From the NCBI GenBank assembly GCA_934141245.1, contig CAKPCB010000002.1, forward strand, positions 124,001 to 188,000: DNA of 64,000 nt. Direction: 5' to 3'. Position 1 is the first letter of the stretch. Each line of letters begins with the position of its first letter. A program made the translations under genes and the position numbers. The DNA comes from an uncultured Bacilli bacterium (GTDB lineage Bacteria > Bacillota_I > Bacilli_A > RF39 > UBA660). Of this stretch, positions 1 through 9,036 are shown piece after piece. The notes under the pieces were generated by a model. The model was not told the origin of the DNA. It was given only the letters and a program-made list of their open reading frames with translations, and did not search any database.

Positions 1-135
1 ACTAACTCCAATTAAAATAATTTTAAAATAATTATCGGGGATAGCATTTATTTTATTTAGTGTAAATAAGAAAACAGCAGTAATAACAATTAATAAAACT
101 CCACATATACATCCAATTAAATTTCTTTTTTTCAT
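1..135 (-). CDS. N-terminus of a membrane protein, probably LytR-CpsA-Psr (LCP) family
   Basis: Only the first 45 codons are inside the window; the gene continues past the left edge. The start is set by a strong ribosome binding site (GGAGGGCGG, 138-148 complement) just before the ATG at 135. The visible part is a short basic tail, one clear membrane helix, a loop with Asn-Ala-Ile-Pro, and the start of a second hydrophobic stretch. LCP proteins attach capsule or teichoic polymers to peptidoglycan and are regularly found beside cpsB-cpsC-cpsD, and some clostridial members begin with several helices like this. No catalytic part is visible, so the family is inferred from position and general look; another capsule-associated membrane protein remains possible. 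Confidence 0.4.
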   Translation of the reverse strand, partial: MKKRNLIGCICGVLLIVITAVFLFTLNKINAIPDNYFKIILIGVS

Positions 136-147
136 AAAACCGCCCTC

Positions 148-858
148 CTATTTAACTAAAAAATCGCAATTGTTTTTAATCTTATTGTAATATTCCTTAC
201 CAGCTATTTTATTAAATAATTTATCTATTTTGTTCCAATTATCAATAAGTAATGTTCTATCTAGCCTATGTAAATCAGTTCCTAAGTAATCTACATATCT
301 ATGTTTAAGCATATATTTCAATAATTTTTCTGCATCTTTCCCATATCTACCTATTATACTTGTATAATTAGATTGAAACAACACTTTTTCTTTTTTTAAT
401 TCATCTATCAACTTATAGTCTTCTTGAAAATATGTATATCTTTCAGGATGAGCAATTATTGGTAAGTAACCCAGTCTCTTTATATCATATAATATATCTT
501 CAAGACCTATTATCTTGTTATGAAATGGTAACTCAATAAGTAAACAATTAGTATCAGCAAGTGTTTCTATAAAACCTTTTTCTACTAAATCTACTATGTT
601 ATCAACTATAAAAATCTCATTTCCTATAAATATATTTACATCTATGTTTTCTTCTCTTAGTTTAGCTTTAATTGCTTCCAATCTTTCTTCTTTAAGCATA
701 TTATCAGCATTATATTCACTATTATCAATATAGTGTGGTGTTATTATAAGATTATTAAAGCCTATAGAGTATAACTTTTTTATAAGCTCTATAGACTCAT
801 CAATACTTCTTGCACCATCATCAATACCATATATTAAATGTGAATGTATATCTGTCAT
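148..858 (-). CDS. cpsB: CpsB/CapC-type PHP-family tyrosine-protein phosphatase
   Basis: A manganese-dependent PHP-fold phosphatase that removes phosphate from the tyrosine kinase CpsD and so controls capsule chain export or length. The N-terminus carries the family metal-binding signature (Asp-Ile-His-Ser-His then GlyIleAspAspGlyAla, residues 3-17). Further metal or active-site motifs are TPHY near residue 40, IAHPERY near residue 135 and a late GTDLHR near residue 195. The length of 236 residues is within the family norm (about 240-260). It is the third gene of a cpsC-cpsD-cpsB unit, 10 bases after cpsD. Nothing is odd about it. Confidence 0.93.
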   Translation of the reverse strand: MTDIHSHLIYGIDDGARSIDESIELIKKLYSIGFNNLIITPHYIDNSEYNADNMLKEERLEAIKAKLREENIDVNIFIGNEIFIVDNIVDLVEKGFIETLADTNCLLIELPFHNKIIGLEDILYDIKRLGYLPIIAHPERYTYFQEDYKLIDELKKEKVLFQSNYTSIIGRYGKDAEKLLKYMLKHRYVDYLGTDLHRLDRTLLIDNWNKIDKLFNKIAGKEYYNKIKNNCDFLVK

Positions 859-868
859 TAATAATCAC

Positions 869-1534
869 CTACTCATAATAATTAGAATATTTCCCTCTTT
901 TTGATGCTGGAGCTTTATTTACAACCACACCTGCTATCTTAGCAGATACTTGTTCTAATGCTTTTTTAGTTTGAGCTAATTCATCCAACGATGTATATCC
1001 AATAGCAGAAACAATAATTACTCTATCTACTAAGTTTGCTAAAACAAGTGAATCAGGCAATCCATTTACAGGAACACCATCGAATATAACTCTATCAAAA
1101 TTATCTGTAAAAACATTAATTACCTCTTTACAGTTTTCTGAATTTAAAAGTTCACTAGGGTTTGGTGGAACTACACCCCTAGGTAATATATATAAATTAG
1201 GTATAGTCGTCTTTCTTATGTGTTCTGCCAAATCTGAAGATACACCTGAGTTTAATAGGTTTGAAAAGCCCTTTGCAGCTGGCTGATTAAATATTTTATG
1301 TACTCTACCTAATCTTAAATCTGCATCAACTAGTAGTACCTTTTCACCTGTTTGTGCAAATGCTGCAGCAAGATTTGAGGATATAAAACTTTTTCCTTCT
1401 CCTGGTATAGAACTAGTAACAAGCAAAACCTTTGAAGAACTATCTGCTGTAAATTGTAAATTTGTTCTAATAGTCCTTATATCTTCACTTATGTTAGACT
1501 TAGGCTTATTAAATATAACTAATTCATCTTTCAT
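869..1534 (-). CDS. cpsD: CpsD/CapB-family tyrosine-protein kinase
   Basis: A bacterial tyrosine kinase (BY-kinase) that works with the membrane adaptor CpsC and is reversed by CpsB. Visible motifs are the Walker A variant SSIPGEGKS (about residues 41-49), Walker A' LLVDADLR (about 67-74) and a Walker B-type VIFDGVP near residue 150. A C-terminal tyrosine cluster, YSNYYE, matches the autophosphorylation tail of the family but is short, with three tyrosines. The start overlaps the end of cpsC by four bases, so the two are probably translationally coupled. It is cytoplasmic and needs CpsC for activation, as is usual when kinase and adaptor are separate proteins. Confidence 0.93.
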   Translation of the reverse strand: MKDELVIFNKPKSNISEDIRTIRTNLQFTADSSSKVLLVTSSIPGEGKSFISSNLAAAFAQTGEKVLLVDADLRLGRVHKIFNQPAAKGFSNLLNSGVSSDLAEHIRKTTIPNLYILPRGVVPPNPSELLNSENCKEVINVFTDNFDRVIFDGVPVNGLPDSLVLANLVDRVIIVSAIGYTSLDELAQTKKALEQVSAKIAGVVVNKAPASKRGKYSNYYE

Positions 1535-2214
1535 TTTCTCTTACCACCTTTGCCATATAATTGAACACTACCTAGTATAGGAAGTTTTATCTTTTGTTCT
1601 ACCTGTTCAACTGATTTAATAGTTCTATCAAAATAGAATATAACAAATGCAATTCCACATCCTAACACAAGCCCAACCATAATATATAATATAATTTGTT
1701 TTACAACATTTATATTATATGGTGAGGCAGAAGTTGTTGCTTCATCCAATATATTAACATTATTCATATTATATAATGTAATAATTTCTTTAGTAAAACA
1801 ATTAGCGGTTACATTAGCAATATTTTTTGCCCTAACTGCATCAGAATCACTAACTGAAATTTTAATTATTTCCGTATCATTAACAGACCCAACTGATATT
1901 TTATTTGCTAACTCTTCATATTTAATATCAAGATCTAATTGTGATATAACTTGTTCAAGAACCCTTTTTGATTTTACAATCTGTGCATATGTTGAAACCA
2001 AATTTTTGTTAAGATTTATATCGTTTTGTGTAATACTATTAGAAGTATTAGCAGAGCTTCCCAATATTACAGTTGTATATGATTGATACATAGGCTTTTG
2101 AATAAAAAAACCATATAAGCATCCCAATACACAAACACCTGCAACTATTGCAATTATTAATCCTATTTTACTTTTAAAAAACTCAAATAACTCCTTTAAG
2201 TCAATTTCTTCCAC
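1531..2214 (-). CDS. cpsC: CpsC/Wzz-like polysaccharide chain-length regulator and kinase adaptor
   Basis: A polysaccharide co-polymerase with two membrane segments, one near residues 15-38 and one near residues 170-195, enclosing an extracellular Wzz-type domain with the usual VTVSDSD-like strand pattern. The C-terminal cytoplasmic tail, ending in basic residues after a PILGSV motif, is where this family contacts and activates CpsD. The start is GTG, placed six bases after GAGGTG. An extended -10 promoter lies just upstream (2246-2254), so cpsC-cpsD-cpsB and the partial gene beyond form their own unit rather than depending only on the long biosynthetic transcript. Confidence 0.9.
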   Translation of the reverse strand: MEEIDLKELFEFFKSKIGLIIAIVAGVCVLGCLYGFFIQKPMYQSYTTVILGSSANTSNSITQNDINLNKNLVSTYAQIVKSKRVLEQVISQLDLDIKYEELANKISVGSVNDTEIIKISVSDSDAVRAKNIANVTANCFTKEIITLYNMNNVNILDEATTSASPYNINVVKQIILYIMVGLVLGCGIAFVIFYFDRTIKSVEQVEQKIKLPILGSVQLYGKGGKRK

Positions 2215-2245
2215 TTAATACACCTCTTTACTCTATGTTTATTTT

Positions 2246-2254
2246 AGTATAACA
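2246..2254 (-). promoter_or_regulatory. Extended -10 promoter for the cpsC-cpsD-cpsB unit
   Basis: Read on the minus strand, the bases are TGT then TATACT, an extended -10 element, about 30 bases before the GTG of cpsC. No good -35 is seen, as is common for extended -10 promoters. A terminator hairpin (2296-2323) lies immediately upstream, which supports an independent start here. Confidence 0.4.
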
Positions 2255-2295
2255 TAATACAACAAGTTTTTCTATAAAAATTATACTTTTAGTAA

Positions 2296-2323
2296 AATAA
2301 GCAACTCATTTGAGCTGCTTATT
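2296..2323 (-). terminator. Hairpin terminator after the 2496-3146 gene
   Basis: A 12-base-pair inverted repeat (2296-2307 with 2312-2323) around a 4-base loop, with one G-U pair on the minus-strand RNA that would be a mismatch on the plus strand. It is followed on the minus strand by a short T-rich run. It separates the unknown gene from cpsC. Confidence 0.6.
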
Positions 2324-2495
2324 GTTTTGTTGTTTTATTTAGAAACCAAAATTTGAAATACATTATTTTTTATATTTTTACTTTTTAAAGTTGTTTACTC
2401 AAGGTTTTAGGCTTATCTTTTTTCAATTCTGATATATATAAATCAGCAAGATCATCACATTTATCAGTCGTTAATTCATTAGAATTTTCCAATTT

Positions 2496-3146
2496 CTATT
2501 TAATTAGTTCATCAACAAAATCTTGTAATTCTTTTGAGCAATAACTTACCATTGAACCACAGAACTCATCATAAAACTTTACAATATGTTCTTTAGCGTT
2601 TGTTTTTCTACTCTCATACAATAAAAGGTCATCTTTTCTGAATAAAGCATGTAAAGAATCATTATATTCAATTGGATATTCCTGTTTAGGAAACATTCCA
2701 TCTTTTGATATATATCCACATACAAACTCTTCTTTTTTTCTCTCTAAAATTTTGTCTAAAAATCTTTCTCCGTAGCAAACTGTATCAATTAAAACAGTCT
2801 CTTCATTGAACACATAATTGCTTTCTTTGATATAACTCATAACCCTAGCAAGAGAAGGACCGATAATTTTTAAATCAAAAGAAGAATCCCTGCATATACC
2901 TTGTATATATAATTCTCTTTTATTAAGCATATCAATATTCTTATACTTTAATGCATCTTCCCTACTATTATAATTTTTAATAACCTCATTTTTAATAGAA
3001 TTATATCTATTATAATATTTACTTTTATTATGCCTATAATCTTGTTCTAATTTATCCAACGTCATATACTTTTCTTTATACAATTTACTAACTTCATTAC
3101 AATAGTTTACATAATTAGAATTACTTTCCTTTAAAACCTCAAACAT
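2496..3146 (-). CDS. Unknown coiled-coil protein lodged between the capsule units
   Basis: I do not recognise this 216-residue protein. Its first 60 or so residues are highly charged and probably a coiled coil; the rest looks globular, with no signal peptide or membrane helix. The start is taken at the ATG at 3146, ten bases after the start of GGAGGTAATT, rather than the upstream in-frame ATG at 3158 that overlaps this site. It resembles the unknown protein at 17800-18510 in layout and in local patterns: SNYVFNEE versus HYIFNEG, DDLLLYE versus GDILLYY, KFYDE versus YFYDE, and a shared LQDFVDE/LKQFIDE ending. It sits between hairpins on both sides, so it is probably monocistronic and not part of capsule synthesis. 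Confidence 0.75.
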   Translation of the reverse strand: MFEVLKESNSNYVNYCNEVSKLYKEKYMTLDKLEQDYRHNKSKYYNRYNSIKNEVIKNYNSREDALKYKNIDMLNKRELYIQGICRDSSFDLKIIGPSLARVMSYIKESNYVFNEETVLIDTVCYGERFLDKILERKKEEFVCGYISKDGMFPKQEYPIEYNDSLHALFRKDDLLLYESRKTNAKEHIVKFYDEFCGSMVSYCSKELQDFVDELIK

Positions 3147-3166
3147 AATTACCTCCATAAATAAAA

Positions 3167-3200
3167 TATATATTAGAGCAATATAATTGTCTAATATATA
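3167..3200 (-). terminator. Terminator of the capsule biosynthesis operon
   Basis: A perfect 11-base-pair inverted repeat (3167-3177 with 3190-3200) with a 12-base loop, followed on the minus strand by TTTTATTTA. It lies directly after the last biosynthetic gene (ending at 3255) and before the unrelated gene at 3146. Confidence 0.6.
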
Positions 3201-3254
3201 TTTATGATAGATAATATAACTAAATTTTATGAGTTATAGTTCAATAGATTAAAA

Positions 3255-4454
3255 TTATCTTTTTCTAATACAGAATATAATTCTTGCTTTTAATTTAATC
3301 ATAAATTTTTTCCATAATGATAAAGAAAAATTTTGAGAATAAAATTCTTCAACCGCTGTATATCCATTTTTTTTATATAATTTTATTAGTTTCGAATTAT
3401 TACTTGGACGTTTTGCAGGAGCATTAAGTTGACCGTTATGTTTACTTATTTTTTTATAGTCAACTTCAATCATCTTTATATCCTTTCCATAGTTTTTAAT
3501 TAATTCTTTGCCATGCAAGTTATTTACTATAACGCATGAAATACCATCTATACTTTTCTTTTTAAGCTCTGGTAGTTCGTTTTCTATTCCCCAAAAATCA
3601 CCGATGGTTATATCACCAATTCTGTTTTTTTGTGCAAACGGACAAGTATAGCAATTCTCCCTGTATAAATATCCTTCTTTAAATAAAGTATAATATGAAG
3701 AATCAAAGTAATAAAACGGTATATCATGACTCTTTAGACTATTTTTTTTCAAAACAGTTATTCTTCCATTAAGACCCCATCCAAAATGCTTATCCCTAAA
3801 CTTTACATTTATTATCTTAAACTTTTTCTTTTTATTTAAAAAAGCTATGTAGTTTTGAAATATTTCAACATTTGGTGCTCCGTGACATATTAAATCAATA
3901 GTATATAAATTATTATACTCCTTTCCTAAAAATCCTTTTAACCCAGCAATTTGGCATGGAGTTCCACAAAATAAGATTTTTATGCCTTCATTTAATTTTT
4001 TTTGCACTAGCTTAAAATTTTTAAAAACTACACTTTGAACGTATTTTGAACCCAATACTTCATTTAAGGAATTAACATTATCTACAATTACATGTTCTAA
4101 AATAAATTTTTCGTTTTCTTTGCTCAAATGACATCCACATATTAATCCTTCTTCTAAAATAAATTGTTTTGCAATCGTACCAAATATTCCTCCTGAAGAA
4201 GAATTCTTTAAAATTAATTTATTATTAGAGAATGCAGCATAGCTTTTTTTATCTTCATTATTATAACATGGAGAAAAATAGTTACATACCTTATAGCATA
4301 ATTTACAATTTATACATTTGTTTGTATCTACAAACGGATAAACATTTCCAATTGTATCTTTTTTCATTCTAATTGCATGTTTTGGACAAATAGTCATACA
4401 CGCTCCACATCCACTACATTTGTTTTTTTCTTTTAATAGTCTATCTGATTTCAT
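3255..4454 (-). CDS. Fe-S FrhB-like protein (coenzyme F420 hydrogenase/dehydrogenase beta-subunit family)
   Basis: The N-terminus has two ferredoxin-type 4Fe-4S motifs (CSGCGACMTICP near residues 14-25 and CINCKLCYKVCN near residues 48-59). The FrhB-type domains follow, with NSSSGGIF, FCGTPCQIAGL, DLICHGAP and a later CYTCPFA cysteine set. Such proteins recur in capsule and exopolysaccharide loci next to polysaccharide pyruvyl transferase-like proteins. Their substrate is generally not known; a redox step on a sugar or its substituent is plausible. The start is the ATG at 4454 because GGAG sits at the right distance; a TTG at 4469 would place that site inside the gene. It overlaps the end of the preceding glycosyltransferase. 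Confidence 0.85.
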   Translation of the reverse strand: MKSDRLLKEKNKCSGCGACMTICPKHAIRMKKDTIGNVYPFVDTNKCINCKLCYKVCNYFSPCYNNEDKKSYAAFSNNKLILKNSSSGGIFGTIAKQFILEEGLICGCHLSKENEKFILEHVIVDNVNSLNEVLGSKYVQSVVFKNFKLVQKKLNEGIKILFCGTPCQIAGLKGFLGKEYNNLYTIDLICHGAPNVEIFQNYIAFLNKKKKFKIINVKFRDKHFGWGLNGRITVLKKNSLKSHDIPFYYFDSSYYTLFKEGYLYRENCYTCPFAQKNRIGDITIGDFWGIENELPELKKKSIDGISCVIVNNLHGKELIKNYGKDIKMIEVDYKKISKHNGQLNAPAKRPSNNSKLIKLYKKNGYTAVEEFYSQNFSLSLWKKFMIKLKARIIFCIRKR

Positions 4455-5430
4455 TTTTAGCTCCAACAATCTTAGATTTAATTATTTTTTTCTTTCTCAA
4501 TTTAAAAATTCCTAAAGTTATTTCTATAACATTAAGTTTTAACTTAATACTAACATACTTACTTACAACTGCTTTAAGTTTAATACTTTTATATCTTGAT
4601 TCTATTTTATCATATTCTTCACTATTAATATTGTTTCGATACATAATTGCACTCATATAGATGGGAATGTACTGACGTGCTTCAAAGCAAACAATCTCAT
4701 CTTTATATTTGTCTCCTAGCATCTCTTTTATATATTCAATTCTTTTATAAACAACCAACTGTTTTTGATTAAATCCACTACGTGTTATACTTCCTTGCCT
4801 ATTAATATAATTATAAGACTGTATTCCACAATGAACAATTCCTATGGATTTTTTAAACAATTTGGGAATAACATATGCTTCCTCAAAAATTTCTCCAGCA
4901 GGGAATTCAATTCCTTCAAATAAACTTTTTTTTATCATTTTTGAAACAACTGAATTTCCTATTTTGTTACCAATCAGCCAATTATGTATTGCTTCAGTAC
5001 TTGACATTTTATAATTCGGTTTAGACTTCCACAATTGCTCAATTAATTCTCCATTTTCATTAACTCTATTTATTCCGCAACAACTAATATCACAACCATT
5101 ATTATGCAATGAAATATACATGGTCTCAATCATATTTGAAGTTATTGTGTCATCACAATCGCAAAAGGATAAGTAAACTCCCGTTGCTGATTTTATTCCT
5201 AAATTTCTAGTTTCTGAAACTCCTAAATTTTTTTTATTCTGCAAAACTTTAACCCTTGAATCCGTGTTTTTAATTTTTAATAGTTTTTCATACGAATTAT
5301 CATCAGAAAAATCATCAATAAATATATATTCAATATTTTTATATGATTGACTTTTTAAGGATTCCCAGCATTGATCTAGGTACTTTTCTCCATTATACAC
5401 TGGTATAATTATAGTAATTTTTTCATTCAA
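4441..5430 (-). CDS. Family 2 glycosyltransferase (capsule)
   Basis: A GT-A fold glycosyltransferase using a nucleotide sugar to extend the lipid-linked repeat unit on the cytoplasmic face. The N-terminal ITIIIPVYNGEKYLDQC, the IDDFSDDNS turn near residue 40 and the metal-binding DCDD near residues 91-94 are characteristic. A TTG start at 5430 is supported by GGAGG at 5441-5445 (complement) ten bases upstream; the nearby ATG is in another frame. It overlaps the end of the flippase gene by eight bases and the next gene by 14, so translation is coupled. The C-terminal third is basic and may sit on the membrane. Sugar specificity cannot be read. Confidence 0.9.
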   Translation of the reverse strand: MNEKITIIIPVYNGEKYLDQCWESLKSQSYKNIEYIFIDDFSDDNSYEKLLKIKNTDSRVKVLQNKKNLGVSETRNLGIKSATGVYLSFCDCDDTITSNMIETMYISLHNNGCDISCCGINRVNENGELIEQLWKSKPNYKMSSTEAIHNWLIGNKIGNSVVSKMIKKSLFEGIEFPAGEIFEEAYVIPKLFKKSIGIVHCGIQSYNYINRQGSITRSGFNQKQLVVYKRIEYIKEMLGDKYKDEIVCFEARQYIPIYMSAIMYRNNINSEEYDKIESRYKSIKLKAVVSKYVSIKLKLNVIEITLGIFKLRKKKIIKSKIVGAKNEIR

Positions 5431-6841
5431 GTGATTTGCACCTCCATTCTTTTATAATAATTAAACATCTTGATATAAAATGTATTAATTCTTTTCTATA
5501 TAAAATCAAAACTAAAATTGCGTTTATCATAACTATAATATCTGATATTAAATTATCACAATTAATGATTGTAACAGAGAATATTAATAAAATGATTCCA
5601 AAAGCAAAATTCTTAGACAATAAGTTAATACTGCAATACTTTTGGGTATCAACATATCTATAAATAAAAACTGCAATATAACTAATACAAGTTGCAAAAG
5701 AAACGCCATACAATCCAAATGGTTTTATCAAAATAAAATTAAGTATCAAATTCAATATTGCACCTATCATACCCGTTTTAAGAAATCCAACGCTATCCTT
5801 TTTTACTGTGTATGATGTGGCAAAAAATGATGACAACGTTACAAAAACAAAACCAACCAATAATAGAGGGACATATCTCCACGCAGAATAGAATTCTTTT
5901 CCAACAAAAATTTTCATTAGAGGTTTCAAGAATGCAAGAATATAAATAGACATTGAAATAATTATTATGCATAACATTTCAAAAATATTGTTCGTAAATT
6001 TTTCAGAATTTTTACTTTTTTCTTCTTTTATCGCCGAATATGACCATGCTTGATTGAAGATTGAGGCAATTGTAGACAGGAGCGTCGGTAATTTATACGA
6101 AATAGAATAAATACCATTATACGAAGTACCCAAGGTGGATACAACTACAATTTTATCCAACGAATTCATAATCCACCACATTAATGAATTTGGAATCAAG
6201 ACAACAGAATATTTTAACATTTCAAAAACAATTTTCTTATCAACAAAATACTTTTTAATTGCATTAATTACATCAGTTAATGTGAAACCATAAATTATAA
6301 TAATCAAATTTGAAATGATATACGCTAGAAGATATCCAGATATTCCAATTTTAAGAACTTTTATAAACAATATATTAAGTATTCCAACCAGTAATGTCTG
6401 TATAATAACCCCTACAGAATAGGCTCCTAGTTTTTCCTCACCACGAAGCAAATACAAGAAGAACTGACTAAAGGCAAACGTAACAATATAAAAATAAAGT
6501 AATATTGAATAATTATTTAAAACAGTATACAAATTTAAGAGTGGTAACAATAGCAACCCAAAGAAAGAAGATAATAGGATTATTACAATTCCAATCAAAG
6601 TAATAGTATTTTTATCATAAGTTTCATCAAGTAAAAATCTAATTACAGCCTCTCCAATATTTAATGTAATTATTGGAATTGTAATTGTAGTAATGACAGA
6701 AATTAAATCAATTGTTCCATATTCACTTGTTGTTAGATAATTAGTGTATAATGGAATTAATATAAAAGAAATAAACTTTGATGCAAAGTTTCCCAAAGCT
6801 AATAAAGCAGTATTTTTTAACAAATATTTACTTTTATTCAT
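5423..6841 (-). CDS. Wzx-type polysaccharide flippase (MOP superfamily)
   Basis: A 472-residue integral membrane protein with about 12-14 hydrophobic segments along its full length. The N-terminal pattern is typical of oligosaccharide translocases (LLKNTALLALGNFASKFI, then LYTNYLTTSEYGTIDL). It would flip the undecaprenyl-linked repeat unit across the membrane before polymerisation by the EpsG-like protein at 10020-11045. It ends in TGA and overlaps the next glycosyltransferase by eight bases. The length and layout are ordinary for the family. Confidence 0.92.
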   Translation of the reverse strand: MNKSKYLLKNTALLALGNFASKFISFILIPLYTNYLTTSEYGTIDLISVITTITIPIITLNIGEAVIRFLLDETYDKNTITLIGIVIILLSSFFGLLLLPLLNLYTVLNNYSILLYFYIVTFAFSQFFLYLLRGEEKLGAYSVGVIIQTLLVGILNILFIKVLKIGISGYLLAYIISNLIIIIYGFTLTDVINAIKKYFVDKKIVFEMLKYSVVLIPNSLMWWIMNSLDKIVVVSTLGTSYNGIYSISYKLPTLLSTIASIFNQAWSYSAIKEEKSKNSEKFTNNIFEMLCIIIISMSIYILAFLKPLMKIFVGKEFYSAWRYVPLLLVGFVFVTLSSFFATSYTVKKDSVGFLKTGMIGAILNLILNFILIKPFGLYGVSFATCISYIAVFIYRYVDTQKYCSINLLSKNFAFGIILLIFSVTIINCDNLISDIIVMINAILVLILYRKELIHFISRCLIIIKEWRCKSLE

Positions 6842-6863
6842 TACTATCTCCTTACATTTTGAA

Positions 6864-7946
6864 TCATATATTTTCTTTTAAATATTTAATTGACTTGTCA
6901 ATTTCAAAATTTATAATATTTTCTACTTCCGAATAATCGATTTCTTTATCATACAACTTTTGTATGTCTTCATTATTTTTTATGCTCCTATGTTCTAGTC
7001 TCAGCTTCTTTAATAATGTTAATAATTTATTCTTATTCGATTCCCTAATAATAGTACAAAACTTACTTTTCATTTTTATTGAAAATATAGTTCCATGAAA
7101 AGTATCAGTAATTACATAGTCAGCATGTTTAATATAAGCAAGGACTTCAAACGGAGTTAAAATCAAATTATAATCAGCAATTTTTTGATAAAATCCAATG
7201 CTTACTATTTTTTTCCCCTTTTCTTTTGAAATTTGTTTTATATAATTTTCCTCATCTTTTTTTAACCTACCTTCATATGCGTAAAGTACTATATAATTAC
7301 TTTTAGTAACAGTGATATTTATTAATTCATTATCAAAATTACCAATTAACACCGGATCTAAATGCTGAGCTGGTAAAGTGTGTGTTAACCTGCTTACTAT
7401 TTGATAGCTATTTCTATCCCTCACAGAGATAGATTTCATTTTTTTTAACAGGTTACCCACTTCGAAATCAATGTTATGTTTTTTCAAATCAAAATACCTT
7501 GTATGTCCAAAACTTGCAGCATACGTTATAACCTTAATTTCATCAAAATTTTTGCCGAAAAGTTCCTTTGAATAACCAACAGGATATCCCTGCATACAAT
7601 TAAACACCTCATCACTACCAATTATCAAACAATTGATGTTTTTATTATAGTTAGGCACTTTGGTGACATTTAAATATTTGGCCAAGGATTTTTGATATAA
7701 ACCGTTTAACTCTTTTTTAAATCTTTTACGTTTAATATAATTTATTACATTTCTATTCATATATATTTTAATTACCAATGGTATTTTTTTAATAGAAACT
7801 AAACTTTTTTCATAATGAAAATCTATGAATTCAACATTATATCCAAATGACTCTATAGTTTTTTTTAATGCATATGCTTGTAAAAAAGAACCATAATTTA
7901 CAACCCGATGCATTGTAATTATTCCAACTTTCTTCATATTAACCAC
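6864..7946 (-). CDS. Polysaccharide pyruvyl transferase family protein
   Basis: Members transfer pyruvate from phosphoenolpyruvate to a hydroxyl pair on a sugar, although many in such loci are uncharacterised. The N-terminus (GIITMHRVVNYGSFLQAYALKKTI) and the C-terminal YVITDTFHGTIFSI motif near residue 270 are the family signatures. The central GSDEVFN is also typical. The start is uncertain: GTG at 7946 is four bases from GAAAGGA, while the ATG at 7937 gives the more usual MKKVGI beginning but is 13 bases away. It pairs with the Fe-S FrhB-like gene at 3255-4454, a frequent partnership. Confidence 0.88.
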   Translation of the reverse strand: MVNMKKVGIITMHRVVNYGSFLQAYALKKTIESFGYNVEFIDFHYEKSLVSIKKIPLVIKIYMNRNVINYIKRKRFKKELNGLYQKSLAKYLNVTKVPNYNKNINCLIIGSDEVFNCMQGYPVGYSKELFGKNFDEIKVITYAASFGHTRYFDLKKHNIDFEVGNLLKKMKSISVRDRNSYQIVSRLTHTLPAQHLDPVLIGNFDNELINITVTKSNYIVLYAYEGRLKKDEENYIKQISKEKGKKIVSIGFYQKIADYNLILTPFEVLAYIKHADYVITDTFHGTIFSIKMKSKFCTIIRESNKNKLLTLLKKLRLEHRSIKNNEDIQKLYDKEIDYSEVENIINFEIDKSIKYLKENI

Positions 7947-8005
7947 ACATTCCTTTCATCATACCGGCAAAAATCTAGCAATGAAAAACATAAATATTTA
8001 CCAGA

Positions 8006-8980
8006 CTACTTTATAAATTTATTTTTGATAACCATAACTAATTTGCAAATATTAAATTGTTTATGCCTAAACATAAAAGTATATAATCTACAATAGATAG
8101 AAGAAGTTCTCAAATACTCATTCTTATACCATTTTTTGTTCTTTAAATCTAAATATTCCAAAACCTTTTTACACTTTCTTTTAAACATTTTGTTTGAATA
8201 TATTGAAATTTCATACAAATACACAAAAAGCAAATGTTTTATTGCAAGAAATTCCAATTGCGTAATATATTTTTCATATATTCCTAATTTTTTAAATTTT
8301 GTAATAAGGTTATCAAGTGCAACAAATTTATCATCCTTTTTATCATTGTATAATTTTTTACTATTCATTATTGAATTTTCACGTTGAACATAGTTGTATA
8401 GAGCTTCTGAAAAAAAATATATTTTTTCTGAAATACATAATATATATGGAATCAATTCTAAATCTTCATAAAGTATTCCCTCGCAAAATAATGCTTTAGT
8501 TTTTACAAAGAGTTCTCTTTTAAAAACCTTTGTACAGGCTGATACAGAAATTAATGGAAAATCTCTCACATCGCCATATATCCTTCTTTCATGAAAATGG
8601 ATTTTTCTACTTGTAGTAACAATATTATATTCAAAACATATAATATCAGAAAAATTCTTCGAAATGATGTTTGCAATTTCAACCAATGAATTTGGTTCAA
8701 TGTAGTCATCACCATCTACAAACCATATATAATCGCCAGTTGCTTTTAATATACCATAATTTCTTGCGGATGATAGACCACCATTTTTTTTTGAAAATAT
8801 CTTAAGTTTATTATTCTTGTATTTTTTTAACACTTCGAGTGTATTATCTGTAGATCCATCATTTATAAGTATTAACTCAAAGTAATCATAATCTTGGGAT
8901 AAAATACTATTTATACATCTTTCAATATACTCTTCAACATTAAACGCTGGTACAATTATGCTAAATTTTATTTTTTTCAT
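8006..8980 (-). CDS. Family 2 glycosyltransferase (capsule)
   Basis: A GT-A glycosyltransferase with the start FSIIVPAFNVEEYIERCI, a LINDGSTDNT motif near residue 38 and the metal-binding VDGDD near residue 90. It also has the GGLSSARNYG motif that lines the sugar-nucleotide site of this subfamily. The C-terminal half is basic and aromatic-rich, suggesting contact with the membrane lipid acceptor. The start follows AAAGGAATGG at good spacing. It lies 60 bases before the pyruvyl transferase gene in the same transcript. Which sugar it adds cannot be told. Confidence 0.92.
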   Translation of the reverse strand: MKKIKFSIIVPAFNVEEYIERCINSILSQDYDYFELILINDGSTDNTLEVLKKYKNNKLKIFSKKNGGLSSARNYGILKATGDYIWFVDGDDYIEPNSLVEIANIISKNFSDIICFEYNIVTTSRKIHFHERRIYGDVRDFPLISVSACTKVFKRELFVKTKALFCEGILYEDLELIPYILCISEKIYFFSEALYNYVQRENSIMNSKKLYNDKKDDKFVALDNLITKFKKLGIYEKYITQLEFLAIKHLLFVYLYEISIYSNKMFKRKCKKVLEYLDLKNKKWYKNEYLRTSSIYCRLYTFMFRHKQFNICKLVMVIKNKFIK

Positions 8981-9036
8981 ACTTTATCCATTCCTTTCTA
9001 CATAATAAGTTCCAAAAATTATCAGTAAAATATGTT

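Noticed and set aside
7908..8499. Plus-strand open frames opposite the capsule genes.
   Set aside because: They lie opposite clear glycosyltransferase genes, have no ribosome binding sites and consist mostly of Phe, Ile and Lys, as expected from AT-rich complement sequence.
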